Shown in pieces: positions 24,627 to 34,175 of a stretch of DNA of 64,000 bases. The position numbers and the translations under genes are program-made. The stretch is from Arthrobacter crystallopoietes (lineage in GTDB: Bacteria; Actinomycetota; Actinomycetes; Actinomycetales; Micrococcaceae): assembly GCF_002849715.1 (NCBI RefSeq), contig NZ_CP018863.1:4340001-4404000 (forward strand), given 5' to 3'. How positions within the stretch are numbered: the first letter of the stretch is position 1; each line of letters opens with the position of its first letter. The notes under the pieces were generated by a model. It was not told where the DNA came from, did no database searches, and was given only the letters and a program-made list of their open reading frames with translations.

Positions 24627-27600
24627 TTAGACCTCTGCCGTGGCAAGGCGCTGGGAAATCACGGTGGAGACGCCGTCCCCCCGCATGGTCACGCCGTAGA
24701 GTGCGTCGGCGACTTCCATGGTGCGCTTCTGGTGCGTGATGACGATGAGCTGGCTGGATTCGCGCAGCTCTTCGAAAATGGTGATCAGCCGCCCCAGGTT
24801 CGTGTCATCCAGGGCCGCTTCTACCTCATCCATCACGTAAAAAGGCGAGGGCCGCGCCTTGAAGATCGCCACCAGAAGGGCCACTGCGGTCAATGATCGC
24901 TCGCCGCCGGAGAGCAGCGAGAGGCGCTTGATTTTCTTGCCCGCCGGGCGTGCCTCGACTTCGATACCCGTGGTGAGCATGTCGTCCGGGTCCGTGAGCA
25001 CCAGGCGTCCTTCACCACCGGGGAACAGCCGGCCGAAGACCCGTTCGAACTGTGCCGCCGTGTCATGGTAAGCCTCGGTGAAGACGCGTTCCACCCGCTC
25101 GTCGACTTCCTTGATGATGTCCAGCAGGTCCTTGCGCGTGGCTTTGAGGTCTTCCAGCTGGCCGCTGAGGTACTGGTGGCGTTCCTCCAGAGCCGCAAAC
25201 TCTTCCAGTGCCAGCGGGTTCACCTTGCCTAGCGAGGACAAGTCCCGTTGCGCCTTCTTCAGCCGCTTCTCCTGTTCTGCCCGGATAAACGGCACTCCCT
25301 CAACCACGGGGTTACCGTCTTCGTCCACCTCCGCGCGCAGGGCCGCCCACTTGTCGTTCGACGCCGCCGTGGCCACCGGAACCGGTTGGTCCGGCCCGTA
25401 TTCAGCCACCAGGTGGTCCGGTGTCAGACCCAGTTCGTCAATTGCCTTTGTTTCCAGTGCCTCGATGCGCAGCCGCTGCTGGGCCCGCGCCATCTCATCG
25501 CGGTGTACGGAATCCGTCAGCTCCCGCAGCTCGTTGGCGAGCGCGTCGGTCGAGGTGCGGACGGTGGCCAGTTCGCGCTCCCACGCTGCCCGGACCTCCT
25601 CGGCAGCATCACGTTCGCGTTCGGCCAGGTCCACCGACACGTCCAGCCAGGCCAGCACCTGCTTGACGCCCCTTGCGACGGCGGCGGCTTTGGCCGCCTG
25701 CACCTGGCGCTTAAGTGCCCGCTCTGCCGCCTGCGCCCGGGCGTGCCGTTCCGTTGCCGCCGCCCGTTCCAACGATGCGGCGCGGTTACCGATAGCGTTC
25801 AGCTGTTCCTCACCCGAGCGCAGAGCCAGCCTGGCTTCCATCTCGCTCTGACGCGCCCTGGTGGCGGCCGCTGCGAGCGCGTCGCGTTCCTCGGTTGAGG
25901 GCTCGGATTCTGCTGGAGCTTCCTGGGCGGCAACGAGCCGCTGGGTGATCTCCGCCAGTTTCTGCTGCTCGGTGGCAACGTTGGCTTCGGCAGCTTCAAC
26001 CAGCCTGGCAAGCCGCTCGCTCTCCCCCACGGCTGAGCGCAGCGTGGAGCCGAGATGGCCCAGCCGTTCAGCCACGGCCGCAAGCCTGGCATCCGATTCA
26101 TTAAGTTGTTCCAGCGCCGCCTCTGCCCGAGCGCCGGTTTCTGCACGCCGCGCCGTCGCTGCTGCGATCGCAAACTTGGCCCGTTCAGCCCTGGCTGCGG
26201 CCTGTGCCAGGCGTTGGCCCGTCTCCTCCACCGCAGCCTGCACCTCCAGCAGACTCGGCCGGCCCGCCGAGCCGCCGCGGGCACCATAGGCGCTGAAGAC
26301 CTCGCCGGCCTTAGTAACAGCGGTCAGCTCCGGACTGGCGGAAACAGCTTCCGCTGCACCGGCAAGATCCTCAACAACGACGACGGAAGCCAGCAAGGCG
26401 CGTACAGCTGCGGCTTCTTCCTTCAACGTAACCAGAGAGAGGGCACGGACCGCGTCGCACGACAGGGCCAAGTCCTCCGGGGCCTGATCCGCGGAAGCCT
26501 GATCCGCCTGGGCGGCATCCGCTGTGCCCTGATCTACCGGAGCAAGATCAGCCGTCCGGGCGAAAACAAGCTCAATCCGGCCGGCGTCATCGCTCTTCAT
26601 CAGCTCCAGCGCCTGCACCCCGGCGTCCCGGTCTGCGACGACCACCGCTTCGGCGCTGCTGCCCAGGGCGGCGGCTATCGCCGGCTCGTAGCCGGGTTCC
26701 ACCGATATCCGTTCTGCCAGCGGGCCCAAGACTCCCGCTGAACCGGAGGCCAGCAGCGCCTCGCTGCCATCCCGGCGGTCGAGACCTACTTCCAGAGCTT
26801 CCTTTCGAGCGGACAGTGCATCGCGCTCACGTTCGGCTTCGCGTTCCTCCGCAACGAGGGCTTCGAGTTCTTCCTCGATGGCATCCAGTTCCTGCGATGC
26901 CTGCTCGTATTCGGCGTCGAGGCCCTCTTCCCCTTCTTCCACTCCCGCGACCTGTGATTCCAGGGCGCTGAACTCGGTCTGTGCTTTCCGGCGGCGTTCC
27001 TCGCCCTCGCCGATCGAGGCACGCAGGCGTCCCAGCTCCGCTTCGGCCGCCTCCACCCGCGACCGGGCCGCAGCCACCTGTCCGGCGAGTTTGGCGAGAC
27101 CTTCCCGGCGGTCTGCGGCCGCCCGGAGGATGGCGGTCAGGCGTTGGTCTTCGGCGGCGGCGCTGGCTTCCGCGTCGGCGCGGGCCTGCACTGCGTCCTC
27201 CAGGGCTTCCCTGCGGTCCTCCAACTCAAACTCGAGCTCCGCCTGTTCTTCGCGTACCTGGGCGGCCTGCTGTTCCAGCTGGTCCGGGTCCCGTCCGTTT
27301 TCAGGTTCCGCGTCCGCATTGCCGAGCAGCCGGCGTCGTTCATTTGCCAGGTTGCCGAGTGATCTGAACCGTTCGCGCGCGGAAGAAAGCTGGTACCAGG
27401 CATCCCGGGCGGCGTTCAGCCTCGGTGTGGCCTCGGCCGCCAGCCGTTCCAGTTCCGCGAGCCGCCGCCGTCCGGCCTCCAACGTACGTTCCACCTCGGC
27501 CTGCCTGGCTTTCATCGCGGCTTCGTCCGCCACTTCCTGTGCCAGGGCAGCGGTCAGCTGGACCAGGTCATCTGCCAGCAGGCGTGCCCGCGCATCCCGG

Positions 27601-28265
27601 ACCTCGAACTGCACCTGCTGGGCGCGGCGGGCTACCTCGGCCTGTTTGCCCAGCGGGGTCAGCTGCCGGCGGAGCTCGCCGGTGAGATCCGTGAGGCGGG
27701 CGAGATTGGCCTGCATCGACTCAAGCTTCCGGACCGTCTTTTCCTTGCGCCGCCGGTGCTTGAGGATTCCCGCGGCTTCCTCGACGAACCCCCGGCGGTC
27801 ATCCGGAGTGGCATGCAGAATGCGGTCCAGCTGGCCCTGGCCGACGATCACGTGCATCTCGCGGCCAAGGCCGGAGTCGCTGAGCAGTTCCTGGATGTCC
27901 AGCAGGCGGCAGTTGCTGCCGTTGATGGCATATTCGGAGCCGCCGGTACGGAAAAGCGTGCGCGAGATGGTGACTTCGGCGTATTCGATGGGCAACGCGC
28001 CATCGGCGTTATCGATGGTCAAGGAGACCTGGGCGCGGCCCAGCGGCGAACGGCCGGAGGTCCCTGCAAAAATGACGTCTTCCATCTTGCCGCCGCGCAG
28101 AGTCTTGGCACCTTGTTCACCCATGACCCAAGCCAAGGCGTCGACGACATTGGACTTACCGGACCCGTTGGGTCCGACGACGGCCGTGACACCGGGCTCG
28201 AAATCGAAGGTCGTGGCAGACGCAAAAGACTTGAAGCCGCGCACAGTCAGAGATTTCAGATGCAA
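24627..28265 (-). CDS. smc: Chromosome segregation protein SMC
   Basis: Condensin-type ATPase that loops and segregates chromosomes with ScpA/ScpB. The 1212-aa protein has the N-terminal Walker A GPNGSGKSN (31-39), two long coiled coils rich in Ala, Glu and Arg (about 165-500 and 690-1010), a hinge (about 510-680, with EPGYEPAIAAALGSSAEAVVV), and the C-terminal LSGGERSLTAVALL signature and FYVMDEVEAALDD Walker B. It starts with TTG at 28265, preceded by GGGAG at 7 bases. A hinge insertion with repeated AQADQASADQAPEDLA-like residues is low-complexity. The divergent ole operon starts 247 bases upstream. Confidence 0.97.
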   Translation of the reverse strand: MHLKSLTVRGFKSFASATTFDFEPGVTAVVGPNGSGKSNVVDALAWVMGEQGAKTLRGGKMEDVIFAGTSGRSPLGRAQVSLTIDNADGALPIEYAEVTISRTLFRTGGSEYAINGSNCRLLDIQELLSDSGLGREMHVIVGQGQLDRILHATPDDRRGFVEEAAGILKHRRRKEKTVRKLESMQANLARLTDLTGELRRQLTPLGKQAEVARRAQQVQFEVRDARARLLADDLVQLTAALAQEVADEAAMKARQAEVERTLEAGRRRLAELERLAAEATPRLNAARDAWYQLSSARERFRSLGNLANERRRLLGNADAEPENGRDPDQLEQQAAQVREEQAELEFELEDRREALEDAVQARADAEASAAAEDQRLTAILRAAADRREGLAKLAGQVAAARSRVEAAEAELGRLRASIGEGEERRRKAQTEFSALESQVAGVEEGEEGLDAEYEQASQELDAIEEELEALVAEEREAERERDALSARKEALEVGLDRRDGSEALLASGSAGVLGPLAERISVEPGYEPAIAAALGSSAEAVVVADRDAGVQALELMKSDDAGRIELVFARTADLAPVDQGTADAAQADQASADQAPEDLALSCDAVRALSLVTLKEEAAAVRALLASVVVVEDLAGAAEAVSASPELTAVTKAGEVFSAYGARGGSAGRPSLLEVQAAVEETGQRLAQAAARAERAKFAIAAATARRAETGARAEAALEQLNESDARLAAVAERLGHLGSTLRSAVGESERLARLVEAAEANVATEQQKLAEITQRLVAAQEAPAESEPSTEERDALAAAATRARQSEMEARLALRSGEEQLNAIGNRAASLERAAATERHARAQAAERALKRQVQAAKAAAVARGVKQVLAWLDVSVDLAERERDAAEEVRAAWERELATVRTSTDALANELRELTDSVHRDEMARAQQRLRIEALETKAIDELGLTPDHLVAEYGPDQPVPVATAASNDKWAALRAEVDEDGNPVVEGVPFIRAEQEKRLKKAQRDLSSLGKVNPLALEEFAALEERHQYLSGQLEDLKATRKDLLDIIKEVDERVERVFTEAYHDTAAQFERVFGRLFPGGEGRLVLTDPDDMLTTGIEVEARPAGKKIKRLSLLSGGERSLTAVALLVAIFKARPSPFYVMDEVEAALDDTNLGRLITIFEELRESSQLIVITHQKRTMEVADALYGVTMRGDGVSTVISQRLATAEV

Positions 28266-28396
28266 ATTGTGTCTCCCGCAGCACTTTTTCCTTGAAACAA
28301 TCTATCGTGTTTCCTATGCAGATCGCGGCACAAAGGGGCGCCGGTGTGCGCAACCAGGCCTCCCGGGTCTGCTGTGGAGGAGCGGTTAATCACATA

Positions 28397-28463
28397 TGCA
28401 TGCCGGACGGTGCATGTGCGGGAACGGCCGCATTAGGTGCATAGTTAAGGTTTCGGGGTGCAT
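28397..28463. repeat. Four TGCAT repeats between smc and oleA
   Basis: TGCAT occurs at 28397-28401, 28411-28415, 28438-28442 and 28459-28463; the last three are preceded by GG (GGTGCAT). All are in the same direction, in the 247-base divergent region, 50-116 bases before the oleA start. They could be binding sites for a regulator of the olefin operon. I see no clear -35/-10 pair here. Confidence 0.45.
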
Positions 28464-28512
28464 CAAGGCGCGGACCGGTGCCGCGGACAGAAACACGAAT
28501 AAAGGCTGGATA

Positions 28513-29538
28513 TTGATCGGTAACGCGACGTTTCGACATGACAACACGGCACTGCTGGCCGTCACAAGTGTGGAGGCGCCGGTAGTCGTCAGTTCCGCGG
28601 AGTTCGACGAGCGCCTGGCCCCCAGCCTCAAGCGTCTGCGCCTTTCCAAGCGTCTGCTCGAGCGTGTCGCCGGAGTATCCGAACGCCGCTGGTGGTCACC
28701 GGGCACAAGTTTCGACGACGCCGCCATCGAAGCCGGTGCCAAAGCCATGGCTGAGGCCGGCATCGAGCCGGACGAAATCGGCCTGCTGATCAATACTTCG
28801 GTGACCCGCAAGAACCTCGAGCCATCCGTGGCGGTGAAGATCCACCACAGCTTGGGTTTGCCGTCGTCGGCCATTAACTTCGACCTGGCCAATGCCTGCC
28901 TCGGGTTCGTCAACGGGATCTCCTTGGCGGCCAACATGATTGACTCGGGCCAGATCAAGTACGCGCTCATCGTCGCCGGCGAAGATGCGCAGCAGACCCA
29001 GGAAACCACGTTCAAACGGCTGAACGACCCCGAGTCCTCCCGGGAAGACTACCTGCGCGAATTCGCCACGCTGACGCTGGGCTCCGGCGCCGCCGCAGCC
29101 GTGATCGGCCCGGCGGACCTGCACCCCGGCTCGCACCGGATCATCGGCGGTGTCTCGCGCGCCGGAACCGAACACCACGGCCTGTGCGTGGGCGGCCAGG
29201 ACGGGATGTTCACCGATACCAAGGGGCTGCTGGAGGGCGGGCTTGAACTGGTGGTCACGGCGTGGCACGAGGCGCACGACAACGGCTGGAACTGGGGATC
29301 CATGGACCGCTACGTCACCCACCAGGTCTCCAATTCCTACACCAACGCCATCATCAAGGCGGTCAACCTCGTCAAGGAGAGGGTACCGATCACCTTCCCG
29401 AAGTGGGGCAACGTGGGCCCGGCGTCGCTCCCGATGACCCTGGCCCAGGAAGCGCAGAGCCTCAACGCCGGCGACCGTGTCCTGTGCATGGGCGTGGGCT
29501 CCGGACTGAACACGTCCATGATGGAGATTGCGTGGTAA
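28513..29538 (+). CDS. oleA: OleA, acyl-CoA head-to-head condensing enzyme
   Basis: Thiolase-superfamily enzyme that joins two long-chain fatty acyl-CoAs by a head-to-head Claisen condensation to a beta-keto acid, the first step of long-chain olefin synthesis. The active site is complete: Cys129 in NACLGFVNG, His270 in VTHQVSN and Asn300 in WGNVGPASLP. Length is 341 aa from a TTG at 28513, which has AAAGG 7 bases upstream; an ATG at 28396 in the same frame would add 39 Cys/Arg-rich residues and has no ribosome site. The oleBC gene overlaps the end by 7 bases. Substrates in Micrococcus are iso/anteiso-branched acyl chains. Confidence 0.94.
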   Translation: MIGNATFRHDNTALLAVTSVEAPVVVSSAEFDERLAPSLKRLRLSKRLLERVAGVSERRWWSPGTSFDDAAIEAGAKAMAEAGIEPDEIGLLINTSVTRKNLEPSVAVKIHHSLGLPSSAINFDLANACLGFVNGISLAANMIDSGQIKYALIVAGEDAQQTQETTFKRLNDPESSREDYLREFATLTLGSGAAAAVIGPADLHPGSHRIIGGVSRAGTEHHGLCVGGQDGMFTDTKGLLEGGLELVVTAWHEAHDNGWNWGSMDRYVTHQVSNSYTNAIIKAVNLVKERVPITFPKWGNVGPASLPMTLAQEAQSLNAGDRVLCMGVGSGLNTSMMEIAW

Positions 29539-32231
29539 CTGAGCTGTGGCCCGGCGTCCGGGCTGTTTGGTCCCGCCGCGTCAACGTACCTTCGACGGCT
29601 GCAGCGGACCCGGACGGCAGCACACACACCTGGCATCTGCTCGACAACGGCCCCCAACTGGAAGAGCGCGGGATCACGCCCGCCGGCACGCTGCTCTGCG
29701 TTCATGGCAATCCCACGTGGTCCTACCTCTGGCGCGGCCTGCTGGCCGCAGCGACCGAGGCGGACCGGCCCTGGCGGGTGGTCGCCGTCGACCAGCTGGA
29801 CATGGGTTTCTCCGCCCGCACGGGTACGTTCCGCCGTCTTGAGGACCGCATCACGGATCTGGGCGACCTGACCCGCGAGCTGGACCTCACAGGCCCGGTT
29901 GTCACCGTCGGCCACGACTGGGGCGGCCTGATCTCTCTGGGCTGGGCCACACGCCACCGGCAGCAGCTCGCCGCCGTCGTCCTGACGAACACGGCCGTTC
30001 ATCCGGCTGGCTACTCCGTCCCCGCCCCGCTGCAGCTCGCGCTGCACCCGGCCGTGCACAGCTGGGGAACGACGACGTCGGCCGCTTTCCTCCGCGTGAC
30101 ACATGCTTTGGCGCATCCCCCGCTGGCCAAGGACGTCCGCGAAGCGTTCATGGCACCGTACCGCAGCGCCGAACGCAGGTCCGGGGTGGGCAATTTCGTC
30201 GCCGACATCCCCGCGGATCCATCTGCCCCCAGCTGGGGCACGCTTACCGGGGTAGCCGACGGCATCCATTCGCTGGACGTTCCGGCCCTGGTCCTGTGGG
30301 GGCCGAAGGATCCGATCTTCTCCGACCGCTACCTGCGCGATCTGCTGCAGCGCCTGCCGCAGGCGGACGTGCACCGTTTCGAAGGTGCCGGCCATCTGCT
30401 TCCCGAAGACGCAGACATCGCAAGCCCCGTCTTTAACTGGCTGGACAGGTTGAAGCCCGGCCTCGACTTGGACAGCGGGGGAAGCAAACAGGCCAATGCG
30501 ACGGCAGGTGGCAGCGCTTCCGAAAGCGGCACATTCCAAGCCGCGCCGACAGTGACCGCAGCAGGCACGGGCTCGTTCCGTCCTATGCTGGCCGAACTGG
30601 CCGAGCGCGCCGGGGACAGTTCGCCGGCCGTGGTGGATATGGCCCCGCTCGACGCTGAGCCGGGAACCGGCCCGCGGACATTGTCGTGGGCCGAACTTGC
30701 CGCTGTTGTAGACCGTCTGGCGGCGGGCTTGTCGTCCATCGGGGTCAAGGCCGGAGACCGCGTCAACCTCTTGGTTCCGCCCGGCATCGAACTGACGAGC
30801 CTGATCTACGCGTGCCTGAAGCTCGGCGCCGTCATCGTGGTTGCCGACGCCGGCCTGGGCGCCACCGGCCTGAGCCGTGCCATCAAGGGTGCCGGGCCGA
30901 AGTTCATTATCGGAATCGAACGCGCCTTCGTTGCCGCCCGACTCTTCCAATGGCCCGGGGTGAAGATCAGCGCCACGGCCATGAGCGCGCCCAAACGCGC
31001 GCTGTACGGCGTGAGCCACACAGTGGAGGACCTGCTGCAGTCGATTCCGGTCATGCCCGGTACCGAAGGCGTCACATCGGATCCGCAACCGGACGCGGAT
31101 GCCGCCATCCTCTTCACTTCTGGCTCCACCGGACCGGCGAAGGGCGTGGTCTACACGCACCGGCAGCTGGCCGCCATGCGGGATACCTTGAAGGACACGT
31201 ACAAGCTGCAGGCCGGCACCGCACTGGTTGCCGGTTTCGCCCCCTTCGCCTTGCTGGGACCCGCGCTGGGAGCCACCTCGGTCACCCCCGACATGGACGT
31301 CACGGCGCCCAAGACCCTGACCGCGGCGGCACTGGCCGAAGCCGCGGCCGCCGTGCAGGCGACGGCCGTTTTCGCGTCCCCTGCGGCGCTGAACAACGTC
31401 GTTGCCACCGCCGTCGAGCTCTCCGGCCCACAGCGCGGCGCCTTGGGTGAGGTTGAACTGCTCCTCTCCGCCGGCGCGCCGATCCCGGAGCCGCTGCTGG
31501 CCAAAGTCCAACGGCTCGTCCCCAACGCATCCCTGCACACGCCGTACGGGATGACCGAGGCCTTGCCCGTCACCGATATCAGCCTTGAAGAAATCCGGGC
31601 AGCAGGTAGGGGCAACGGCGTCTGCGTCGGCACTCCCGTGTCCGGCGCCAAGGTTGCCGTCACTGCCCTGAACCCCGACGGCAGCAGCACGGATGAGCCC
31701 GTCACCCGGCCCGGTGTCACCGGCGAGATCCTGGTCAATGCTGCGCATGTGAAGGACCGCTATGACCGGCTGTGGATCACCGAATCGCGCAGCAGATCCG
31801 TCCCTGGCTGGCACCGCACCGGCGACGTGGGGCATCTTGACGACGCCGGACGCCTCTGGGTCGAGGGACGGCTGGCACACATCCTGACCACCGCCCACGG
31901 CGTCAGGACGCCCGTGGCCGCCGAGCAAGCAGCCGAAACGGTCCCCCAGGTGGCGCGGGCGGCCGTGGTGGGCGTCGGCCCCGGCGGTGCCCAGGTTCCG
32001 GTCGCCGTCGTCGAAACGCAGCCGCAGGCACGGAAACCCGCTCCGGCTCCTTGGAAGCTCAGCGCCGAGGTACGCGACAGAGTCGCAGCAGAGACCGGTC
32101 TGGATCTCGCATCCGTCCTGGCGGTGCCCGAGCTGCCTACCGATATCCGGCACAATTCCAAGATCGACCGGGCCGCATTGGCACAGTGGGCGGCGAAGGC
32201 GCTGGCCGGAGGACGGATGGGCCGGCCATGA
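29532..32231 (+). CDS. oleBC: OleBC fusion: beta-lactone decarboxylase + beta-lactone synthetase
   Basis: Natural fusion of OleB and OleC, known from Micrococcus and relatives. Residues 1-310 are an alpha/beta hydrolase of the haloalkane-dehalogenase branch: HGNPTWSYLW oxyanion motif (59-68), nucleophile Asp129 in VGHDWGG, and a late His in GAGHLLPED; OleB removes CO2 from a cis-beta-lactone to give the cis-alkene. A Ser/Ala/Gly-rich linker (about 313-350) joins an AMP-dependent ligase domain with the P-loop ILFTSGSTGPAKG near residue 526; OleC closes the beta-hydroxy acid to the beta-lactone with ATP. Start: GTG at 29532 with GGAG 5 bases upstream. Overlaps oleA and oleD. 899 aa. Confidence 0.94.
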   Translation: MVTELWPGVRAVWSRRVNVPSTAAADPDGSTHTWHLLDNGPQLEERGITPAGTLLCVHGNPTWSYLWRGLLAAATEADRPWRVVAVDQLDMGFSARTGTFRRLEDRITDLGDLTRELDLTGPVVTVGHDWGGLISLGWATRHRQQLAAVVLTNTAVHPAGYSVPAPLQLALHPAVHSWGTTTSAAFLRVTHALAHPPLAKDVREAFMAPYRSAERRSGVGNFVADIPADPSAPSWGTLTGVADGIHSLDVPALVLWGPKDPIFSDRYLRDLLQRLPQADVHRFEGAGHLLPEDADIASPVFNWLDRLKPGLDLDSGGSKQANATAGGSASESGTFQAAPTVTAAGTGSFRPMLAELAERAGDSSPAVVDMAPLDAEPGTGPRTLSWAELAAVVDRLAAGLSSIGVKAGDRVNLLVPPGIELTSLIYACLKLGAVIVVADAGLGATGLSRAIKGAGPKFIIGIERAFVAARLFQWPGVKISATAMSAPKRALYGVSHTVEDLLQSIPVMPGTEGVTSDPQPDADAAILFTSGSTGPAKGVVYTHRQLAAMRDTLKDTYKLQAGTALVAGFAPFALLGPALGATSVTPDMDVTAPKTLTAAALAEAAAAVQATAVFASPAALNNVVATAVELSGPQRGALGEVELLLSAGAPIPEPLLAKVQRLVPNASLHTPYGMTEALPVTDISLEEIRAAGRGNGVCVGTPVSGAKVAVTALNPDGSSTDEPVTRPGVTGEILVNAAHVKDRYDRLWITESRSRSVPGWHRTGDVGHLDDAGRLWVEGRLAHILTTAHGVRTPVAAEQAAETVPQVARAAVVGVGPGGAQVPVAVVETQPQARKPAPAPWKLSAEVRDRVAAETGLDLASVLAVPELPTDIRHNSKIDRAALAQWAAKALAGGRMGRP

Positions 32232-33262
32232 GCACCGGAACCGCCCGGGGCCGGAACATCTTGGTCACTGGGGCCAGCGGCATGCTTGGCGGTGCCGTCG
32301 CCCGGCTGCTGATGGAACAAGGCCACCGCGTGCGCACCTTCCAGCGGCGTCCGGCTGCCTTGGCCCGGAATGCGGCACAGGCAGAAACGGTTCAAGGGTC
32401 GCTGACCGACGAGCTGGCCGTGGCCCGCGCCGTCGCGGGCGTTGACGCCGTCGTGCATTTGGCTGCGAAGGTTTCCTTCACCGGCGAATGGAGCGATTTT
32501 GTCGCCACCAATATCGAAGGTACCCGGAGTCTGCTCAAGGCCGCCCGTGGTGCCGGTGTACGGGATTTTGTGTTCGTCTCTTCGCCGTCGGTCGCCCATT
32601 TCGGTGCGGCCATTGCCGGCGCCGGGGCCGGAACTGCGGATCCCGAACGCGCGCACGGAAACTATGCCAGATCCAAGGCTGCCGCCGAGCTGCTTGCGTT
32701 GGCAGAAGACTCTCCCGGTTTCCGGGTGGCCGCCGTACGTCCGCACGTCGTCTGGGGTCCCGGGGACACCCAGCTGGTGGAGCGGGTCGTGGCGCGGGCA
32801 CGGGCTGGCCGGCTGCCCCTGTTGGACCATGGCACCGCGCTGATCGACAGCACCTACATCGACAATGCCGCCGCCGCCATTGCGCGCACGCTGGAGCGGA
32901 TGGACCACGCCCACGGGCAGGCGCTGGTGGTTACCAACGGCCAGCCGCGGCCGGTCGGCGAACTGCTGGCCGGCATCTGCGCGGCTGCCGATGTGCGGCC
33001 TCCGGCCTGGAATGTGCCGGGCTGGCTGGCCCGGGGTACCGGCAGTGTGATCGAGCGCGCGTGGAGTGCAGCCGGTAAACGCGGCCTGGTCCGCGACGAA
33101 CCGCCGATGACAAGGTTCCTGGCCGAACAGCTCTCCACCGCGCACTGGTTCGACCAGCGCCGCACGCGCGAGGTGCTGGACTGGTCCCCTGCGGTCAGCA
33201 TCGAAGAGGGCCTGGACCGGCTCGCGGAGCACTACCTCGGCCGGTCCGGCCGGCGCCTCTAA
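32228..33262 (+). CDS. oleD: OleD, 2-alkyl-3-ketoalkanoic acid reductase
   Basis: NADPH-dependent short-chain dehydrogenase (extended, 3-beta-HSD-like) that reduces the OleA beta-keto acid to the beta-hydroxy acid used by OleC. The Rossmann motif is VTGASGMLGG (13-22), the catalytic serine lies in FVSSPS (116-121) and the YxxxK pair is Y146/K150 in NYARSK. The product is 344 aa. Start: the frame is open upstream, but the ATG at 32228 overlaps the oleBC stop as ATGA and matches the family start. This completes the olefin set, transcribed as one unit oleA-oleBC-oleD. Confidence 0.93.
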   Translation: MSTGTARGRNILVTGASGMLGGAVARLLMEQGHRVRTFQRRPAALARNAAQAETVQGSLTDELAVARAVAGVDAVVHLAAKVSFTGEWSDFVATNIEGTRSLLKAARGAGVRDFVFVSSPSVAHFGAAIAGAGAGTADPERAHGNYARSKAAAELLALAEDSPGFRVAAVRPHVVWGPGDTQLVERVVARARAGRLPLLDHGTALIDSTYIDNAAAAIARTLERMDHAHGQALVVTNGQPRPVGELLAGICAAADVRPPAWNVPGWLARGTGSVIERAWSAAGKRGLVRDEPPMTRFLAEQLSTAHWFDQRRTREVLDWSPAVSIEEGLDRLAEHYLGRSGRRL

Positions 33263-33285
33263 CTACCACCCGCAGGAGAATCAGC

Positions 33286-34101
33286 ATGCAGAGTCTGAAA
33301 CATATCGCCGACTGGCCGGTCCCGAATGCATCCACCGCTGTGATCGGGAAGGACGGCGGACTGCTGGGCTCCCACGGAGACCAGGACCGCCATTACGCGT
33401 TGGCCTCCGTCACCAAACTGCTCAGCGCCTATGCGGTGCTGATGGCGGTGGAGGAAGGCGCCTTGGAACTGGACCAGCCTGCAGGACCGGAAGGTTCAAC
33501 CGTCCGGCACCTGCTGGCACACAGCGGCGGCTACGACTTCGGCGACCGCTCCGTGCGCTATACCCCCGGCGAACGCCGCCTGTACTCCAATGCTGGCTTC
33601 GAGGTCCTCGGCGAAACCGTGGAACACGCAACCGGAATGGCCTTCGCCGACTATCTGCGCGACGGCGTCCTGCTGCCGCTGGGCATGCAGCAGACTTCGC
33701 TGGAGGGCTCCCCGGCCGCCGGAGCTACCTCCACCGTCACCGATTTGTCGCGCTTCGCGGCGGAGCTGCAGCAACCCAAGCTGCTGGATCCTTCCACGCT
33801 GTCCGAAGCCACGTCCGTGGTTTTCCCCGGACTGGCAGGCGTGCTGCCCGGCTTCGGGCGCCAGAAGGACAATGACTGGGGCCTGGGCTTCGAAATCCGC
33901 AACGGCAAGCAGCCGCACTGGACCGGCGCGAACAGTTCACCGCGCACTTTCGGCCATTTCGGCCAGTCCGGCACCTTCCTCTGGGTGGACCCGGAAGCCG
34001 GTGTCGCCTGTGTCATGCTCACGGACCGTGACTTCGGCCCTTGGGCAGCCGAGGCCTGGCCGGCTTTCACCGATGCGGCGCTGGCCGATCTGGCCACCTG
34101 A
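33286..34101 (+). CDS. Serine hydrolase, beta-lactamase class C-like
   Basis: A 271-aa penicillin-binding-protein fold serine hydrolase. The SxxK motif is SVTK (S41, K44), the second motif is YSN (Y100-N102), and HFGQSG near residue 226 replaces the KTG motif. There is no signal peptide, so it is cytosolic, unlike true beta-lactamases and DD-peptidases; esterase activity is more likely (inference). It lies 23 bases after oleD with AGGAG 7 bases before its ATG, so it is probably the last gene of the ole operon. A direct role in olefin synthesis is not known. Confidence 0.87.
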   Translation: MQSLKHIADWPVPNASTAVIGKDGGLLGSHGDQDRHYALASVTKLLSAYAVLMAVEEGALELDQPAGPEGSTVRHLLAHSGGYDFGDRSVRYTPGERRLYSNAGFEVLGETVEHATGMAFADYLRDGVLLPLGMQQTSLEGSPAAGATSTVTDLSRFAAELQQPKLLDPSTLSEATSVVFPGLAGVLPGFGRQKDNDWGLGFEIRNGKQPHWTGANSSPRTFGHFGQSGTFLWVDPEAGVACVMLTDRDFGPWAAEAWPAFTDAALADLAT

Positions 34102-34114
34102 GCCAAGCCTGCCG

Positions 34115-34163
34115 GCAGTGCAATGCCGTGGACGCCTGCCTGTAGCGGAGTCCACGGCACTGC
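34115..34163. terminator. Convergent terminator after the ole operon
   Basis: A hairpin with arms GCCGTGGAC (34125-34133) and GTCCACGGC (34150-34158), extended by GCAGT (34115-34119) and ACTGC (34159-34163) across a small bulge. It lies between the convergent serine hydrolase and formamidase genes and has no strong T-tract, so it likely works for both strands. Confidence 0.65.
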
Positions 34164-34175
34164 TGCAGCCTCAGC

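Noticed and set aside
28396..28512. N-terminal extension of OleA from an ATG at 28396
   Set aside because: No ribosome site, Cys/Arg-rich leader absent from OleA proteins, while the TTG at 28513 has AAAGG at 7 bases and matches the family start.
29337..32153. Very long open frame (938 codons) on the strand opposite oleBC
   Set aside because: It mirrors a coding region with clear family motifs. In high-GC DNA the antisense frame stays open by codon bias; the peptide is His/Arg/Gly-rich with no motif.
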